64,000 nt of DNA from Gorsachius magnificus (Eukaryota; Chordata; Aves; Pelecaniformes; Ardeidae): NCBI GenBank assembly GCA_034008185.1, contig CM067081.1, forward strand, positions 200,058,510 through 200,122,509, read 5' to 3'. The position numbers and the translations under genes are program-made. The notes beneath the pieces are model-generated. The model was not told the origin of the DNA. It saw nothing but the letters and a program-made list of their open reading frames with translations, and searched no databases. Positions 37,876 through 50,158 of this stretch are shown here, piece by piece. Each line of letters starts with the position of its first letter. Position 1 is the stretch's first letter.

Positions 37876-37934
37876 TTATGTTACATTATGTTATGTTATG
37901 TTATGTTATGTTATGTTATGTTTGTTATGTTATG
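37876..37934. repeat. (TTATG)n pentanucleotide array
   Basis: About ten TTATG units with two small interruptions (TTACA, TTTG). Confidence 0.93.
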
Positions 37935-40900
37935 TGTTTTTTAAATCTATTTCAGAGCTCTGAGGAAAATCTAAGATGGTTTATTTTTTAATATTTTAAT
38001 AGGAGTTCATCTATCAGGATTCAGTCTTTTCTTAATCTTATCACTAGCATCCTTTGTGTCAAACTCATTTGATGACAATTCTTTATTCTCTCAGTGCCAC
38101 AAAACACTTTCAGATGTTTTTAACATTATTTTTGGTCATATTAGCATCTCTCTCTAAAATTACAGCCAGAAAAGAGGCAAAAAGTCTTTTTAATTTAATA
38201 ATGTCATATTTGTCATGAAAGGACTTGTGTGACTATACTAGATTTTGCTGAGATTCTTTGCACATACTCATATTTCACACACATGTCTAAAATTATTCAT
38301 ACTTAGTTCAACAGTCTGGTCCAACGGTTTTTCAGAGCAGATGAAACCAGCATAATGACCCTGGAATGACAACAACAGAAGAATAACTGGTATTAGCAAG
38401 CTGTAAAGCGGGGTCTTTAACATTTTAAACAATACAATGTTATTAATAATAGTATTGTCATTCAAAAACAAAGAAGAAAGCCCAGTGCAGAACACTTGTT
38501 CAAAGTCAGGATGAAACAAGCAGATGATGGACACACTAATTTGATCACTATGTCTACAACACTATATACACCGATCTAAAACCAGTTTTGTATTGGAAAG
38601 ATTTGTTGCAATATCTATGATAACTTTGGAAATTATATTTTGTCATCACAACTGTGTTGCAAAAAGTTGCACTACAGTACAGGACTGTCCACCAATATAA
38701 GCCTTTTTACATGTATATATAACTGCATTTAAGTTTGGATATCTTTTCTATTTTAGAAAGGGAAATCCCTGCTATGACAGACTTTCGTAGTAGGCAAATC
38801 CCTGCTATGACAGACTAAGCCTAAGAGACACTGAAAATATAACACAGTAGGCTTGTGAGTATAGTCCCATGGCCACAAGAGCATGAGAAAAACAAAAATT
38901 ATACAGAGAAATACAAACATATTCTAGAAATGCTGCCAAATCAGCCAAAATAATACATATTGTAAATGCCATTTCTTGAGCTACATGCAAAATGTGAGGG
39001 TCTTTGAAAACAAAACTGTGTGTAAAGCAGAAACAAGAGAACTAGCAAACTGAACTCCTTAATCAATGTAGCTGTAAAGAGTTATTCATTAATGTAGTGT
39101 TTGGACATGGCATGATAGTTATTTAAAGTGGTGGTTGAGATGGTGTGAGTAACAGACCTTCTGAACAAAGGCAATTTCGCTGAGAATTCATAAATATTCT
39201 AAATGTCTTGTTACTATCATAGTAAATCTGGACATCAAAGTTTAAACCAAAAAGGAAATAAATTACCCGTATGCCAACAATGCAGAGTAGCAACAATAAA
39301 AAAGACCACCTAAGAATAATCCAGCGTAGTGCCCTATGGTCAAATATAAATAAATGTTGAATGTTCTTTAAACCAATAAAGACCCAAACCTGATGTCGAC
39401 CCAAATAACAGAGTCACAAATTACGTAAGTAACTCACACTAATGCTAACTTAGTCTTTTTTATTTTTTTTTTATAGTATGGGCATTGACAGGTTAGCCTG
39501 ATGAGTTCTGGAGCTGATCTTCACACCATAGTACTAATGGTGATTTAGAAGGAAAACAAACCTGACCCTTACTTAGGGCAATATCCCAGATAAAAGGAAA
39601 GAGGGACAGCTCAGCAGAAGGTGATGAGACCTTGCATTTTGATTTCCACTCCTAAGATTTTCTCTCTTTCTTTTCCAGTCATATTCTCCTGTAAACATGC
39701 ACATGTGACATAGAACAAGGGCTGAACCCATGCTGCCTTTTTCATTCTGTGCAGATGAGACCTGTGCTTCCAGCTGTCTGCTTGCTCCAACAGGAGGGAC
39801 CTGGAGTCCTCTCTGCCACCGCTCAAAACACCCTATAATTTTGGTGTGGTTAGGGGGGTCAAGCCTCCTCAACACGAGGAGGATCCTGAACATAGGCTTT
39901 TGGGATACTTTTGGCATCATTGTGTGCTAGAAAAAGAGACGACTTTTCTCCATTAGGCATCTAACCACAACAGAAGACTAGGCAGCCTGAATCCCGCATG
40001 GTGTCCTTTGGTTTTCCTCTCAATTTCCCATATAGGCAACAGATAGAGAGAGGATGTATAGCCTGAGTTCCCATGGTGGCTTCCAGATGTTTTCAGAAGT
40101 TCCTTCTCCTTTCCATTGCCTGCAACAGAACGTTAGGTCTACTGGGGCCATAGGTGTGAGCATAGTGTCATTATTTAATTGCAAATAGTATTTGGATGTT
40201 TTTTAATGACAAATGCCAGTCTTTTGAGAAGATGAATACTAAATGTTAAAAAAAGCGAAGTAAGTGATTAAACAGCCTGTTTGTGTGTTTGAGCATAATG
40301 GCACTGAGAGCTTGAAGTGCCATGCCCTGTAATCAGAGCACATAATGCCATGCAACTTTTTTCCTGGAGACCACAGTGACAGTTTGTTGGATAAGACTGA
40401 AGCTATTTCTCAAAAAAATTGTGATCACTTGTGTTACTGTGGAAATGCCATTATATAGTAAAGTTAACAAAAAATACTTGTACTAAACAAAAAAACCACT
40501 AAAGAAGTACTTTTGTTAGTAAAGGTTAAACGGGCTTCTCACTGGCAACTGTGGAGATTATCAGCTCAGTGTGTGTATGTCTATCTTGTCAAGCTGTTGG
40601 GCAATAGTTCTGGGATATTTCAGTATATTGAGCTGGCTGAATTCTCTGTGCATTCTAGGGGAATAGTGTACTCATTTCAGATGATAGGAGAGTTTTTAAA
40701 AACTGAGCTTTATCTGCAAAAATAGGAGGGGTTTATTTCTACAATTATGAAATGTTATAGTTGTACTTTGCATTAGAAAGAGGGATTTTATTCCCAATAA
40801 GCTTGACAGGATTCTTCTGTTTGCAGACTCCCTGACCTAATTGCAATACTCATTATCATATTTTTCTTAGTATTGAAAATATGTTTAACAATGTTTTGCA

Positions 40901-42614
40901 TACACAAACCAAAGAAGGATAATTATTTATCAGCCAGCATATTCTAAATAGTTTCATTTATGCTATGACACATTTGCAATCTAACAATTATTTTGCCTTG
41001 TTGTAAGGTGTAACTACAATTTCTCCTGTGTTTAAAATATTACTTTCATCACTCATAAATGCAAAATTAGAAATAAATACCATATTAGAAGAAGTTGCCT
41101 ATTCTTTCAGGGAATTGAATCAAATTTCCTCTACCCAAAACAGTTATTATATCAGCTATTGCCTTGCACCTGTCATTCATCTATGTGCAGCCTAACTGAC
41201 AATGCAACTTGTACTTTGTTTGCAAAGCCTACATTTGTGACAGGCATGTAGAGATTTGAAAAATGTACAATATTATGGATACATACATTGCAATAGGCAC
41301 TAACAACACGGTCACTGCGGAAATCTCCTCGCTGATGGGGTCTTCCTTTTTTGAACTGCCTCAACTTTGATCTAATAAATCTCTTATTAACCTTCCACAA
41401 ATTCTACAAAGCTGTCTGAGAATGAGCTAAGGTTTCATGGGTTGTTTGGGGGGTTGGTTTTTTTTATTTTTATCCTTTTATTAAAACATTTACTCCATGT
41501 TACACAGGGATATGCATTATTATCCAATGTATGTTAAGGAGATTATGTTGTATGATCAAATACAGGTGATAATCACAGTTATGATAGAATTAAAGACAAT
41601 GTTAATACAGTTACTGGATTCCATGTTTGCTTTATTATGTACTAGTTTTGTATAGTAAAAGCAACAAAATTTAATTTAGTAACTGTAAGAAAGACATTGA
41701 ATCAACACTAAGATTAAAAAAAAAAAAGTCATGTGCTACAATAAAAACATTGCAAACTCATTTAAGTTTACCTGCATACAGATTTTCATTGTAAGCCATA
41801 AAAAGCAATAAATTACAAAGCGAATCTGGTCAGCTGACTCAGATGTAAATGTCTATTTTATAGATATCTAAAGCTATGTGAGAAGTATTTCACCAAAGGA
41901 GGCTACAAAACCATTTATGCCCAGCACAGAATTGCCTCTCTTCTAGAAGGGAACAAATTGTTCATCTACTGTTGTAGTGCTTTTTCATTCTTATGCATGG
42001 ATCATGGAAGAGAAAGGATTTCAAGAACAGGAATGAATATTTGTTGATGGAATGATGCTGGGAGAAGGCATGACCAAACACCATTAAAATTCTAAACAAG
42101 GGAAGCAGTTTTTAATTTCCATTAAGACTGGCCTGGCTTTCTGAACCAAGAAATAAATATTATCTTGCTGCCTCATTGCACAAGCTAAAAATCCCTCTGC
42201 TTAAAATAAAGAAAAAGCAAAATTATTGGACTGAAACATGCAAACATAATAGAAAGCCATCCAAATTTTCTGAAAGAGACAGCAAATACATGATAATTTC
42301 ACATTCCAGAGAATATGGAATTTCTTGTTCACCAAGATACATTTTAATGTTTTCCTGGCTACATTTCAGACAACAGAATGCCTTTGGGACAGTCAGTCTG
42401 GATGTCTACCACAACAGATGTCTTTTACAGGTATTGTCAGCTTCTCAGATAAAATCCAGAGCTAGTATTCATGATGCTGGAACGAGCAAAATGAATATGT
42501 TTCTCTTACGAGACAGTGAGAAAACCCCACCCTCTCAACTACAATTTAAATAATACCAGAATTATGAACAGTAAATAATTGCCTCACTTTTTTGGGGGTG
42601 AGGTGGGTTTTTTT
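37935..42614. other. Unassigned DNA
   Basis: No gene is recognised. Overlapping ORFs around 39573-39930 on both strands and a 125-codon plus-strand ORF at 42176-42553 lack motifs. The region otherwise looks like old intronic or intergenic DNA. Confidence 0.45.
38763..38816. repeat. Perfect 21-bp direct repeat, 33-bp period
   Basis: The 21 bases at 38763-38783 (AAATCCCTGCTATGACAGAC+T) recur exactly at 38796-38816, separated by 12 bases. The perfect identity suggests a recent local duplication. Confidence 0.85.
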
Positions 42615-42699
42615 CCACAAATCCTAGATCCCTGAGATCAGGGGGAAAAGTCAGGAGCAAAGAAGTCTTATCATTGGTGGAAGAGTATCAGGTCAGAGA

Positions 42700-44200
42700 A
42701 TACTTAAGCAAACTGGACACACATAAATCCATAGGTCCTGATGGGAGGCACCCACAAGTGCTGAGGGAGCTGGCTGATTTCATCATGAGGACACTTTTGA
42801 TTATATTTGGATGATCATGGTGACCAAGAGAGGGATCTGAGGACTGAAAGAAATCAAATGTCCCTCCTATCACCAAGAAGGACAAGAAGGAGGACCTAGG
42901 GAACTACAGGCCAGACAGCCTCATCTTGGTCCCTGGGAAGATGATAGAGCAGCTAATCCCGGGGAAAAATTTCCAGGAACGTGAAAGACAAGAAGGTGAT
43001 TGGGAACAGTCAACGTGGCTTCACCAAGGTGAAGTCATGTTTGACCAACTTGATAACCTTCTACAATGAACTGACTGGTTTGGTAGGTAAAGGGAGAGAA
43101 GTGGGTACTGTGAACCTTGACTTCAGTAAGGCTTTTGACACTCTTTCATGTCTTCTCTAATAGCTTCTTATAGAGAAGCTTCCATGTCTCCTCTCTTTAG
43201 CTTCTTATAGAGAAGATGATAAATATAGGTTAGATAGGAAGTCATTGAGGTGGACTGAAAACTGTCTGAATGGCTCAGATGGTGGTGATCACTGGTAAGA
43301 AGTCTAGTTGGAGAACAGTAGCTAGTGGTGTACGCCAGGGGTTAATAGTGGGTCTGATCCTGTTCAACATTTTCATTAATGACCTGGACAATGGGGCAGC
43401 GTACCCTCAGCAGGTTTGCAGATGACACAAAACTGGGAGGAGTAGCTGGTACACAAGAGGGTAATGATGCCATCCAGAGGGACCTCGATCGGCTGGACAA
43501 ATTATCTGACAAGAACCCCTTGAAGTTCAACAAGGGGAAATGCAAAGTCCTGCAGCTACAGAGGAACAGCCCCATGTACCAGTACATGCTGGAGGCTGAC
43601 TAGCTGGAAGGCAGCTTGGTGGAAAAGGACCTGAGGGTCCTGATAAACACAAAGTTGAGCACAAGCCAGCAGTGGGCCTGGGTCCTTGAAACAAAGAGGG
43701 AAAATGGTATCCTGGACATCACAAAGAGGACTGTTGCCAGTCAGTTGAGGAAGGTGATCCTTCCCCTCTGCTCAGCACTGATGAGACTACGCCTGGAGTA
43801 CTGTGTCCAGTTCTGGGCTCCCTAGGACAAGAGAGATATGGAGAGAGTCCAGCAAAGGGTTATGAAGGTGATTAAGGAATTGGAGCATCTCTCATATGAG
43901 GAAAGGTTGAGAGAGCTGGGACTGTTCAGCCTGGAGAAGGCTCAGGGTGGATCTCATCAATGGGTAGAAATATCTGATGAGAGGGTGCAAAGAGGATAGA
44001 GACAGGCTCTTCTCAGTGGTACCCAGTGACAGGACAAGAGGCAATGGGCACAAACTGAAACACAGGTGAACATCAGGAAACACCCTTTTACTGTGATGTT
44101 GGCTGAGCCCCGGCACAGGTTTCCCAGGGAGGTTGTGGAGTCTCCACCCTTGGAGATATTCAAAAGCAGTTTGGACATGGTCCTGGGCAACCTACTTTAG
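42700..44200 (+). pseudogene. CR1 ORF2 RT/C-terminal remnant, copy 3
   Basis: The RT is identified by KSIGPDGRHP, a decayed motif A region ([10 protein letters not shown], near 43115-43140), [20 protein letters not shown] motif B (near 43325-43370) and an intact motif C FADD (43415-43426, followed by TKLGG). The C-terminal part reads in fragments at 43379-43603 and 43616-43825. The frame is lost many times, and a local duplication (43147-43217) interrupts the sequence right after motif A. Clearly inactive, and older than copies 1 and 2 by its number of lesions. Confidence 0.85.
43147..43217. repeat. 36-bp tandem duplication inside CR1 copy 3
   Basis: Two units sharing AGCTTCTTATAGAGAAG lie at 43147-43182 and 43183-43217. 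The other two CR1 copies lack this, so the duplication arose in this copy after, or during, insertion. Confidence 0.8.
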
Positions 44201-44282
44201 GTGGCCCTCCTTGAGTAGGGGTATTGAGCAAGATGACCTCCAAGGGTCCCTTCCAACCTCAACAATTCCGTGATTCTGTGAC

Positions 44283-45899
44283 TATAGTAATCTCTATGGC
44301 AAAATACTTCACTGCTGTGATAGTTTCACCACTCACCGTTGTAAAAGAAACAAACAAAAAAAATATGCAGTGCATTGACCCTACAGGGCAAAAATATTTT
44401 ATCGTTACTATAACTGTTTTCCAGAAAATTTTTATGGGATTGAGACAGATATCCTTTGAGGCACTACAGTCCAGTATGTATATTAAGATCAGAGAAGTTT
44501 GTGATCATCAATAGTGAATTTTTCCCCTTTTACTGCTGATTAAATAGGCTTTATTTTAGGTTCATTCTGGAAACCAATTAGCTGATGCATAGAACTGAAA
44601 AAATGCACATACTTGCTAGTTCAAAGGTAGAGACTCCAACAAAAAATTCTAAAATTGGAACAGAAGAAAATTGGTTTTTCTTAAATAACATATGTCCAGA
44701 CCTGAAATGGTGATGTTAGCTGATGTAGAACTAAGGATTTAAATTGAGAGACTGATTTATTCCCATAGCAATAAACAAAGTACAGATTCCAAGCCCACTA
44801 AAAAAAAAAAAAAAAAAGTAACATGTTACTAGCAGAATCGTCTCTTTTAATTTCAAAGGCTAAGAAAAAGTAGATGAAATAATTTCAAGGAAATAGATTA
44901 GATGCATACAATCTTTTAATCTTTCTTAATATTTAAGTTTATCTGTAAGAGGCTAAAACCAACATATATATACATCTCATACTATTAATTATGTTATCTA
45001 AGTTTAATTGTTAATTTTCTTTTCATTCAGCTTTCCTTAGAATCAAATCCACATTAACAATAGTTGCTAAGGAGAAAAATAAAATTCTCACCATTTTACA
45101 ATATGCTGTCTTCATTACATTTTTCCCAGATCCATGTATCTTTGATTGAGCCATGTATCTTGTACTTCTTGGTCACAGCTTGCTGTAAATCCCTGGAATT
45201 TCAAGCAGGCAATGGCATTTATATCATAAATGGAAAAAAAACTTTGAGATTTAATCAGATCATTACCACTTGGCAAGAGGCTCTTACTGTAGATCAAGTC
45301 TGACATTAATACAGGTTTGAAAGTTGATATAGTTTCTTTAAGCAAAACTGCTTTCATGATACATTTAACCTTTTGGTGAAGCCAAATGCTTTTTCTCCTG
45401 GTATTTTCAGTAGTCTTTGTTCTACATGAAAATAGTTATTGGCTTATTACAGTTTCCAAAATTTTAGACAGTGACATTAAGTTAGACCCATAAGAATCTC
45501 CTAAGGTTGCATAACAAATTCTTGTCTCCTGTATTTAGTTACAATTAGCTCCTTCTTCTTAATTTCATTAATTTTAGATTACAGTAATATTAATAAATTA
45601 ATTCCAATAATTCCTTGTGTCCACACTTACTTCTGTAATTAGGTGTTTCTATATACCAAAGTACATACTGGGTTTTACAGAAGGACTTCAACTTTTCATA
45701 AAGAAACATTCTTATGAAATAAAAATTCTGAGAATATTTCTTTCTTGTGTTATATAGTCATAGTACCACACAAAAATTAGATTTAGTGGGAATGTCAAGA
45801 CTCTGCTCAGGGCAAGGTCATCTATATGTCCCATTCCTGACAGATGGTCTATGCTTAAGATGTGAGTGAAACTCCACAGCCTTCCTGGGCAAAGATTCC
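44283..45899. other. Unassigned AT-rich DNA
   Basis: No gene or element is recognised. An A-run lies at about 44800-44817. Confidence 0.5.
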
Positions 45900-46990
45900 T
45901 ATGCTATTATCTGTTGATCATCAGATTTTTCCCCCTCTATGTTTAAGTCAGTCTTTCTTGCTGCATCTGAAGACACAGTCTGTCCTACTCTCCTTGTTCA
46001 CAAGGACTGTAGATATTTTCTCTTTTCAACATTACTTAAAATACCTGAAGGCAGTTACATTTTTCCTTCTACATCTTTGCTGCAGTTTAAATAAATAATC
46101 CCATTTCTTTCATTCTTATCTCTTAGATCATTTTTTTCTATACTCCTGATAATTCTCTTTGTTTTCCACTGTAATCTCTCACTGGTACACATTTTTCCTC
46201 TAGTGCAACATACAAATACTGGCATTAAATCTTTGCCGTGTTTTCCCCTGCAACTCCCAGATATCTCATTTGAAACCTCTTTGTGACCCTGCTGTTCCCT
46301 TACTGGTTTCATACTGCAGATTATTTCTGCCTTCCAATTTGTCAAGATCATTTTGAACTTTATTCCTGCCTCCATCCTTGTGATGTCTCTCAGTTTCATG
46401 ACATCTGCAAATTTAATAAGCATATTTTTCATTTCAATTCAATTCCAGATCAATTTGTTAATAAAAACATTGAACAGAACTAGACCCATGACAGAACTCT
46501 GTGTATTCCCACCTGACCCTTCCTTCTTTTTTGACAGTGAAATATTGCCAAAGACTCTGTGGGTAATGTTAGCAAAGCTGTCTAACACCCACCTGGTAGT
46601 TTTCATATGGACTACGATTACAGAGTTTGCTTATGAGACTGTCACAAGACACAATTTCAAATGCCCTACAAAAGTCAATATACGACATCTACTGCTTTTC
46701 CCCTGTTCACAGTTCCTGCAGTTTTGTCATGGAAGGAAATTAAGCAGGTTTGACATGATTTACTCTTGACAAATCAATGTTGTCTGTTATTTATCTCCTT
46801 GTTATCATCTAGGTGCTTAGAAATAGGTTTGATTATTTGGTCAAAAATTTTTTCAGGACTTGAATTTAAGCTAGAAGTTCTATAATTCAGTGGGTTCTCT
46901 CTTTTTTATGGGTAGTCACAAAATTTGTTCTTCTTCAGGTCTTCCAACATTTTATCTAAGCTCCAGTTTCTCAGAAGTAACCCTCGAATG
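45900..46990 (-). mobile_element. Ancient CR1/L3-like fragment
   Basis: Eroded antisense LINE sequence. On the minus strand the RT catalytic region is still readable as IKFADVMKLRDIT (near 46390-46430), corresponding to a FADDTKL motif with one Asp changed to Val, followed by a DLTNWKAE-like stretch. On the plus strand, CTTGACAAATCAATGTTGTC and TTATCATCTAGGTGCTTAGA correspond to antisense consensus known from old amniote CR1/L3 copies. No long ORF survives. The limits are approximate. Confidence 0.65.
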
Positions 46991-49900
46991 CAAAGGCAGC
47001 TGTGTTTTGGTATGTAGTACTTGTAAGCTATAAGTACATCTTATCTTCCACCTCTAATCACACACAGTGTAGAGTTTACCATTTTTATGGTAATCATAAA
47101 AAGTCACTATTGCTAGCCAAAGCTTACCATTCCTTTTTATGCTCTGCTTTTTGTCAGGGATACCCTGATAGACTATCACTTGCTCAGGTTATGCCAGCCA
47201 AACTGCTTAAGTAATCACTCTCTTATTTCTGGCAAAATGATCTGGGATAGCTCATTTTCATCTTCACTTGAAACTCTTTAAGACAACCTGGCTCACTTTG
47301 ACTAAAATGAGTTAGAAGGCACTCACATTATGATGTAAAGGAGAAAATGATTAGCAGCTGGATACAGGATAGAGGTCATTACCTCTGCAAGCAACGCAGC
47401 TGGAGGAGGAGGAAGGCATGTGTTCTGGCTTCAGTTTTCTTCTAGCTGAGAAAATCTAGCATTTCAAGAGATATTAGCATTGAACACTGGACTTTTTCAC
47501 AATCTTATTTTTCAAAACATCTTGTAGTCAGCTAATACACCCAGTTCTTGCTTCCCCCCTGCTTTTCTGTCTAATCATCTATTGAAAGTAGAGGAAATTT
47601 CACAGCTTTGTCCTCTACTGAATAATGCTATTTTTTCTCATCTGTCTGCATCTCCAGTTCTTAAGATTATCAAGTTCTTTCTATATGATATTCTTACACT
47701 TACTACATTGAATTATTTTTTTCTGTGTTGTTATATGCAACTATCTTTACCACATCATTATGGCCTTATATAGAAATTAATAAAAGCATTAAATGCAATT
47801 TAACCTAAGTCAAGTCCTTAAGGAATTTCACCACAATGGAAGGCCTGTGGTTTCCTTCCACATGGTCCATCATAATCTCCCCTTTAGCTGTTGATTTACC
47901 CCTGTCACATTTTCTTTAGTAATCCTGGCTTCTCCAGCTTTACTCATAATTTATGAGTAAAGCTCAAGGACATGTCTTTTAGGAATGGTGCAGAGAACAT
48001 TTTTCTGATGTGCATGTGAGACCCTGTGATGAGCTCAAAAAGGCTGGAGGCTACAAACCAAGGTAGATCTATTTCTCTGACAAAAGCAAAGTGCTGTAGA
48101 AGTTATTTTTTAGTGACTTCACCAACACCCTCTTTTATTGTTAGATCCTATTCCTCGTGGCATTAATTGCAGGGCTTTCACAGAACTTGAATGGGAGAAG
48201 AATCAGAATATCAAACACGCAAGATCTCCCACAAACTGAAACTCTACATAGCAACAGCTCTAGCACAATTCATTGGGCAAATACCAGAGACACATATGTA
48301 AGCTTCAAAGTCAATAAAGATAAAAATTTGAACCAGGAACAGCTTTTCAAGGAAAGTCGTAGAATGCTTGAAATCTGAACTGGATAAGAATGAAGACATT
48401 ATAATCTTCAGCCTCTGATATAGGTTGAAAGGCCCCTTTATTATGATGTCTAATTTATTTGACTAATCCTAGAAATTTATACTCCATGGTAACACGCACA
48501 GAAATTCACATATTTAAACCTTCTCTTTGTCTTATTGTAAATATAGTTATCCATAGGGAATTGTGGTTTAGGAAATTGCTTTCAGTGACTTTCAAGCAGC
48601 AGTACGAGAAAAAAAGCAACATTCTTGGCCAGTTCTTATTGCAGTGATGGTTTCTATTCTCCAATAGCTTTAACAACCATGAACACAATGCTGTATGGAA
48701 ACGCATGAAAGACCCTTTACGTGTTGGGTGGTAACAACATTTCAAGGTTCCGCTTTTGAAATAGGATTACCTTTACACTTGAAGGATGGCCTTTCACAGT
48801 CGTATGTGAAAAGGACATAAGCACAGCTTTTCAGTGAAGGGTGACATGGTCATTCTTGACAGGAAATGTTGAGAATTCACAAATGTAAATTCAGCTGAGA
48901 CACAAATATAGACACAACAATATCCTATTTAACATGAAACCAGAAAATAAGATTGAGGCTTATACAGTAAATACTCTGTGGATGGAAAACTATAAACAGA
49001 AACAATATTGTGTCCCCATTATTCCAGAAAGCACCACTAGACTTTCGGGTTGGGTTATGTATATAACCTAGCTAGACCTTTCCTTATGAAGTAAATTTGC
49101 AAGTTATCTTGCCATTAGATACCTGAACAGATAGCACATTCATTGTGATGCTTTCTTACATTCATACACCGTTGTCAAATCTAATAAAGATAGTTTAGAT
49201 TATGAATGTAAATCCTAGCTTCAAGAACTGAAGCTAAGCCAATTTTTGTGCTGCTATTTTGTTGGCATGCAATCTAAATATTTTCATTGGGCTATGCTCC
49301 TGCTTTTAAACTGGATGGTATTCAGGCTAAGTTAGGAGATATGTTTTCTTTGGTAATGGAGAGGCCAACCAGCCACAGTTAGCACAATCAGAGGTTAGAA
49401 CAGCAAAAGCTATTGTTTATGGCTGTGATATATTTTTCTCCTTGACACAAGGATTTTCTTAGCATAAACTTAATTGCTAGCAATGGGTTCCCTCAGAAGT
49501 GTTTTGCCAAGAAATTAACTGCATGTATCATTAATGAAGTCAGTGTTTCTGCATCACTGTTTACAAAAAATATTCCTGTAAATAAGGCAATAACCCCAGG
49601 AGATTTTATCAAAGTAAACGTGCTTAAGTATTTTTCTCCAGAAACAGGAAGCTATACAAATATTTTTGCACTTCACAAATTTTTCTGAATTTTGCTGTCT
49701 ATTTTCCCAGTAGCTTTATCTTGTTTCTCTCTATATCTTAATCTTTAGAAGCACATTTTTCATGATGAGTACCTGGCTCAGACTGAAATAAGCTGGAAAG
49801 CATCAAAAGAAATAGCTCACCACCAGAGAGGTGGATGAGGAAAAATTGGTTTTGCACATTAACTTTCTGGTCGTTAAGCTTATTTATTCTTTTTGAGGAA

Positions 49901-50068
49901 CTAACAGAGCCATAAAATCAAATGATGGAGATCAGATTCTCACCATTCACATGAAAAACAGCTCTTCGTTAACCAAGTCATGAGCCTTTCAAGAAGTCTC
50001 AGTTCATACATACCATACAGGAACCTATTAAACCTTTGACAGCAAAGTTTAGTATATACGGAGCATAC
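46991..50068. other. Unassigned DNA, possible further old CR1
   Basis: Around 47580-47880 the sequence faintly resembles antisense CR1 (ATTAATAAAAGCATTAAATG, then AAGGAATTTCACCAC), possibly a continuation of the element at 45900-46990 after an insertion. The rest is AT-rich with no recognised gene. Confidence 0.35.
47938..47966. repeat. Near-perfect palindrome, 14-bp arms
   Basis: AGCTTTACTCATAA is followed by one T and then its exact reverse complement TTATGAGTAAAGCT. All 14 pairs match around a single-base centre. Confidence 0.95.
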
Positions 50069-50158
50069 CCCACCCCAGCTCCTGGCGGTGGCGGATGTAC
50101 ACGGCCATGTTGTACAGAACAGGACTTTCCCTGAAAATCCAGCGGTAGACCACAAGTG
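50069..50158 (-). other. Candidate coding exon, GC3-rich, unidentified
   Basis: On the minus strand an acceptor (ATTACTTTATCCAG, ending at 50159) leads into 90 bases and then a donor-like GG|GTATGC (50069/50068). In one frame the segment is open and contains YRWIFRESPVLYNMAVYIRH, then RQELGW. By hand count about 23 of 29 third codon positions are G or C, in a window that is otherwise clearly AT-rich, and the exon is symmetric (phase 1 at both ends). These are the marks of a real coding exon or a recent pseudogene. The ORF stays open upstream of the acceptor, so this could instead be a processed fragment. I do not recognise the protein. Confidence 0.35.

Larger units (their letters stand above)
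42615..44282 (+). mobile_element. CR1 retrotransposon, copy 3, older, 5'-truncated
   Basis: A diverged CR1 of another subfamily than copies 1 and 2. It starts before the RT block (AAACTGGACACACATAAATC then CATAGGTCCTGATGGGAGGC, near 42705-42750). It runs through RT and the C-terminal region and ends with CCTTCCAACCTCAACAATTC and the tail ATTCCGTGATTCTGTGA at about 44266-44282. The exact 5' limit is uncertain by some tens of bases. Confidence 0.9.

Noticed and set aside
37876..37934. CRISPR-like or satellite array
   Set aside because: It is a plain pentanucleotide microsatellite without spacers; CRISPR is not expected in this genome.
42176..42553. 125-codon plus-strand ORF
   Set aside because: No motif, no splice support and AT-driven codon use; probably chance.
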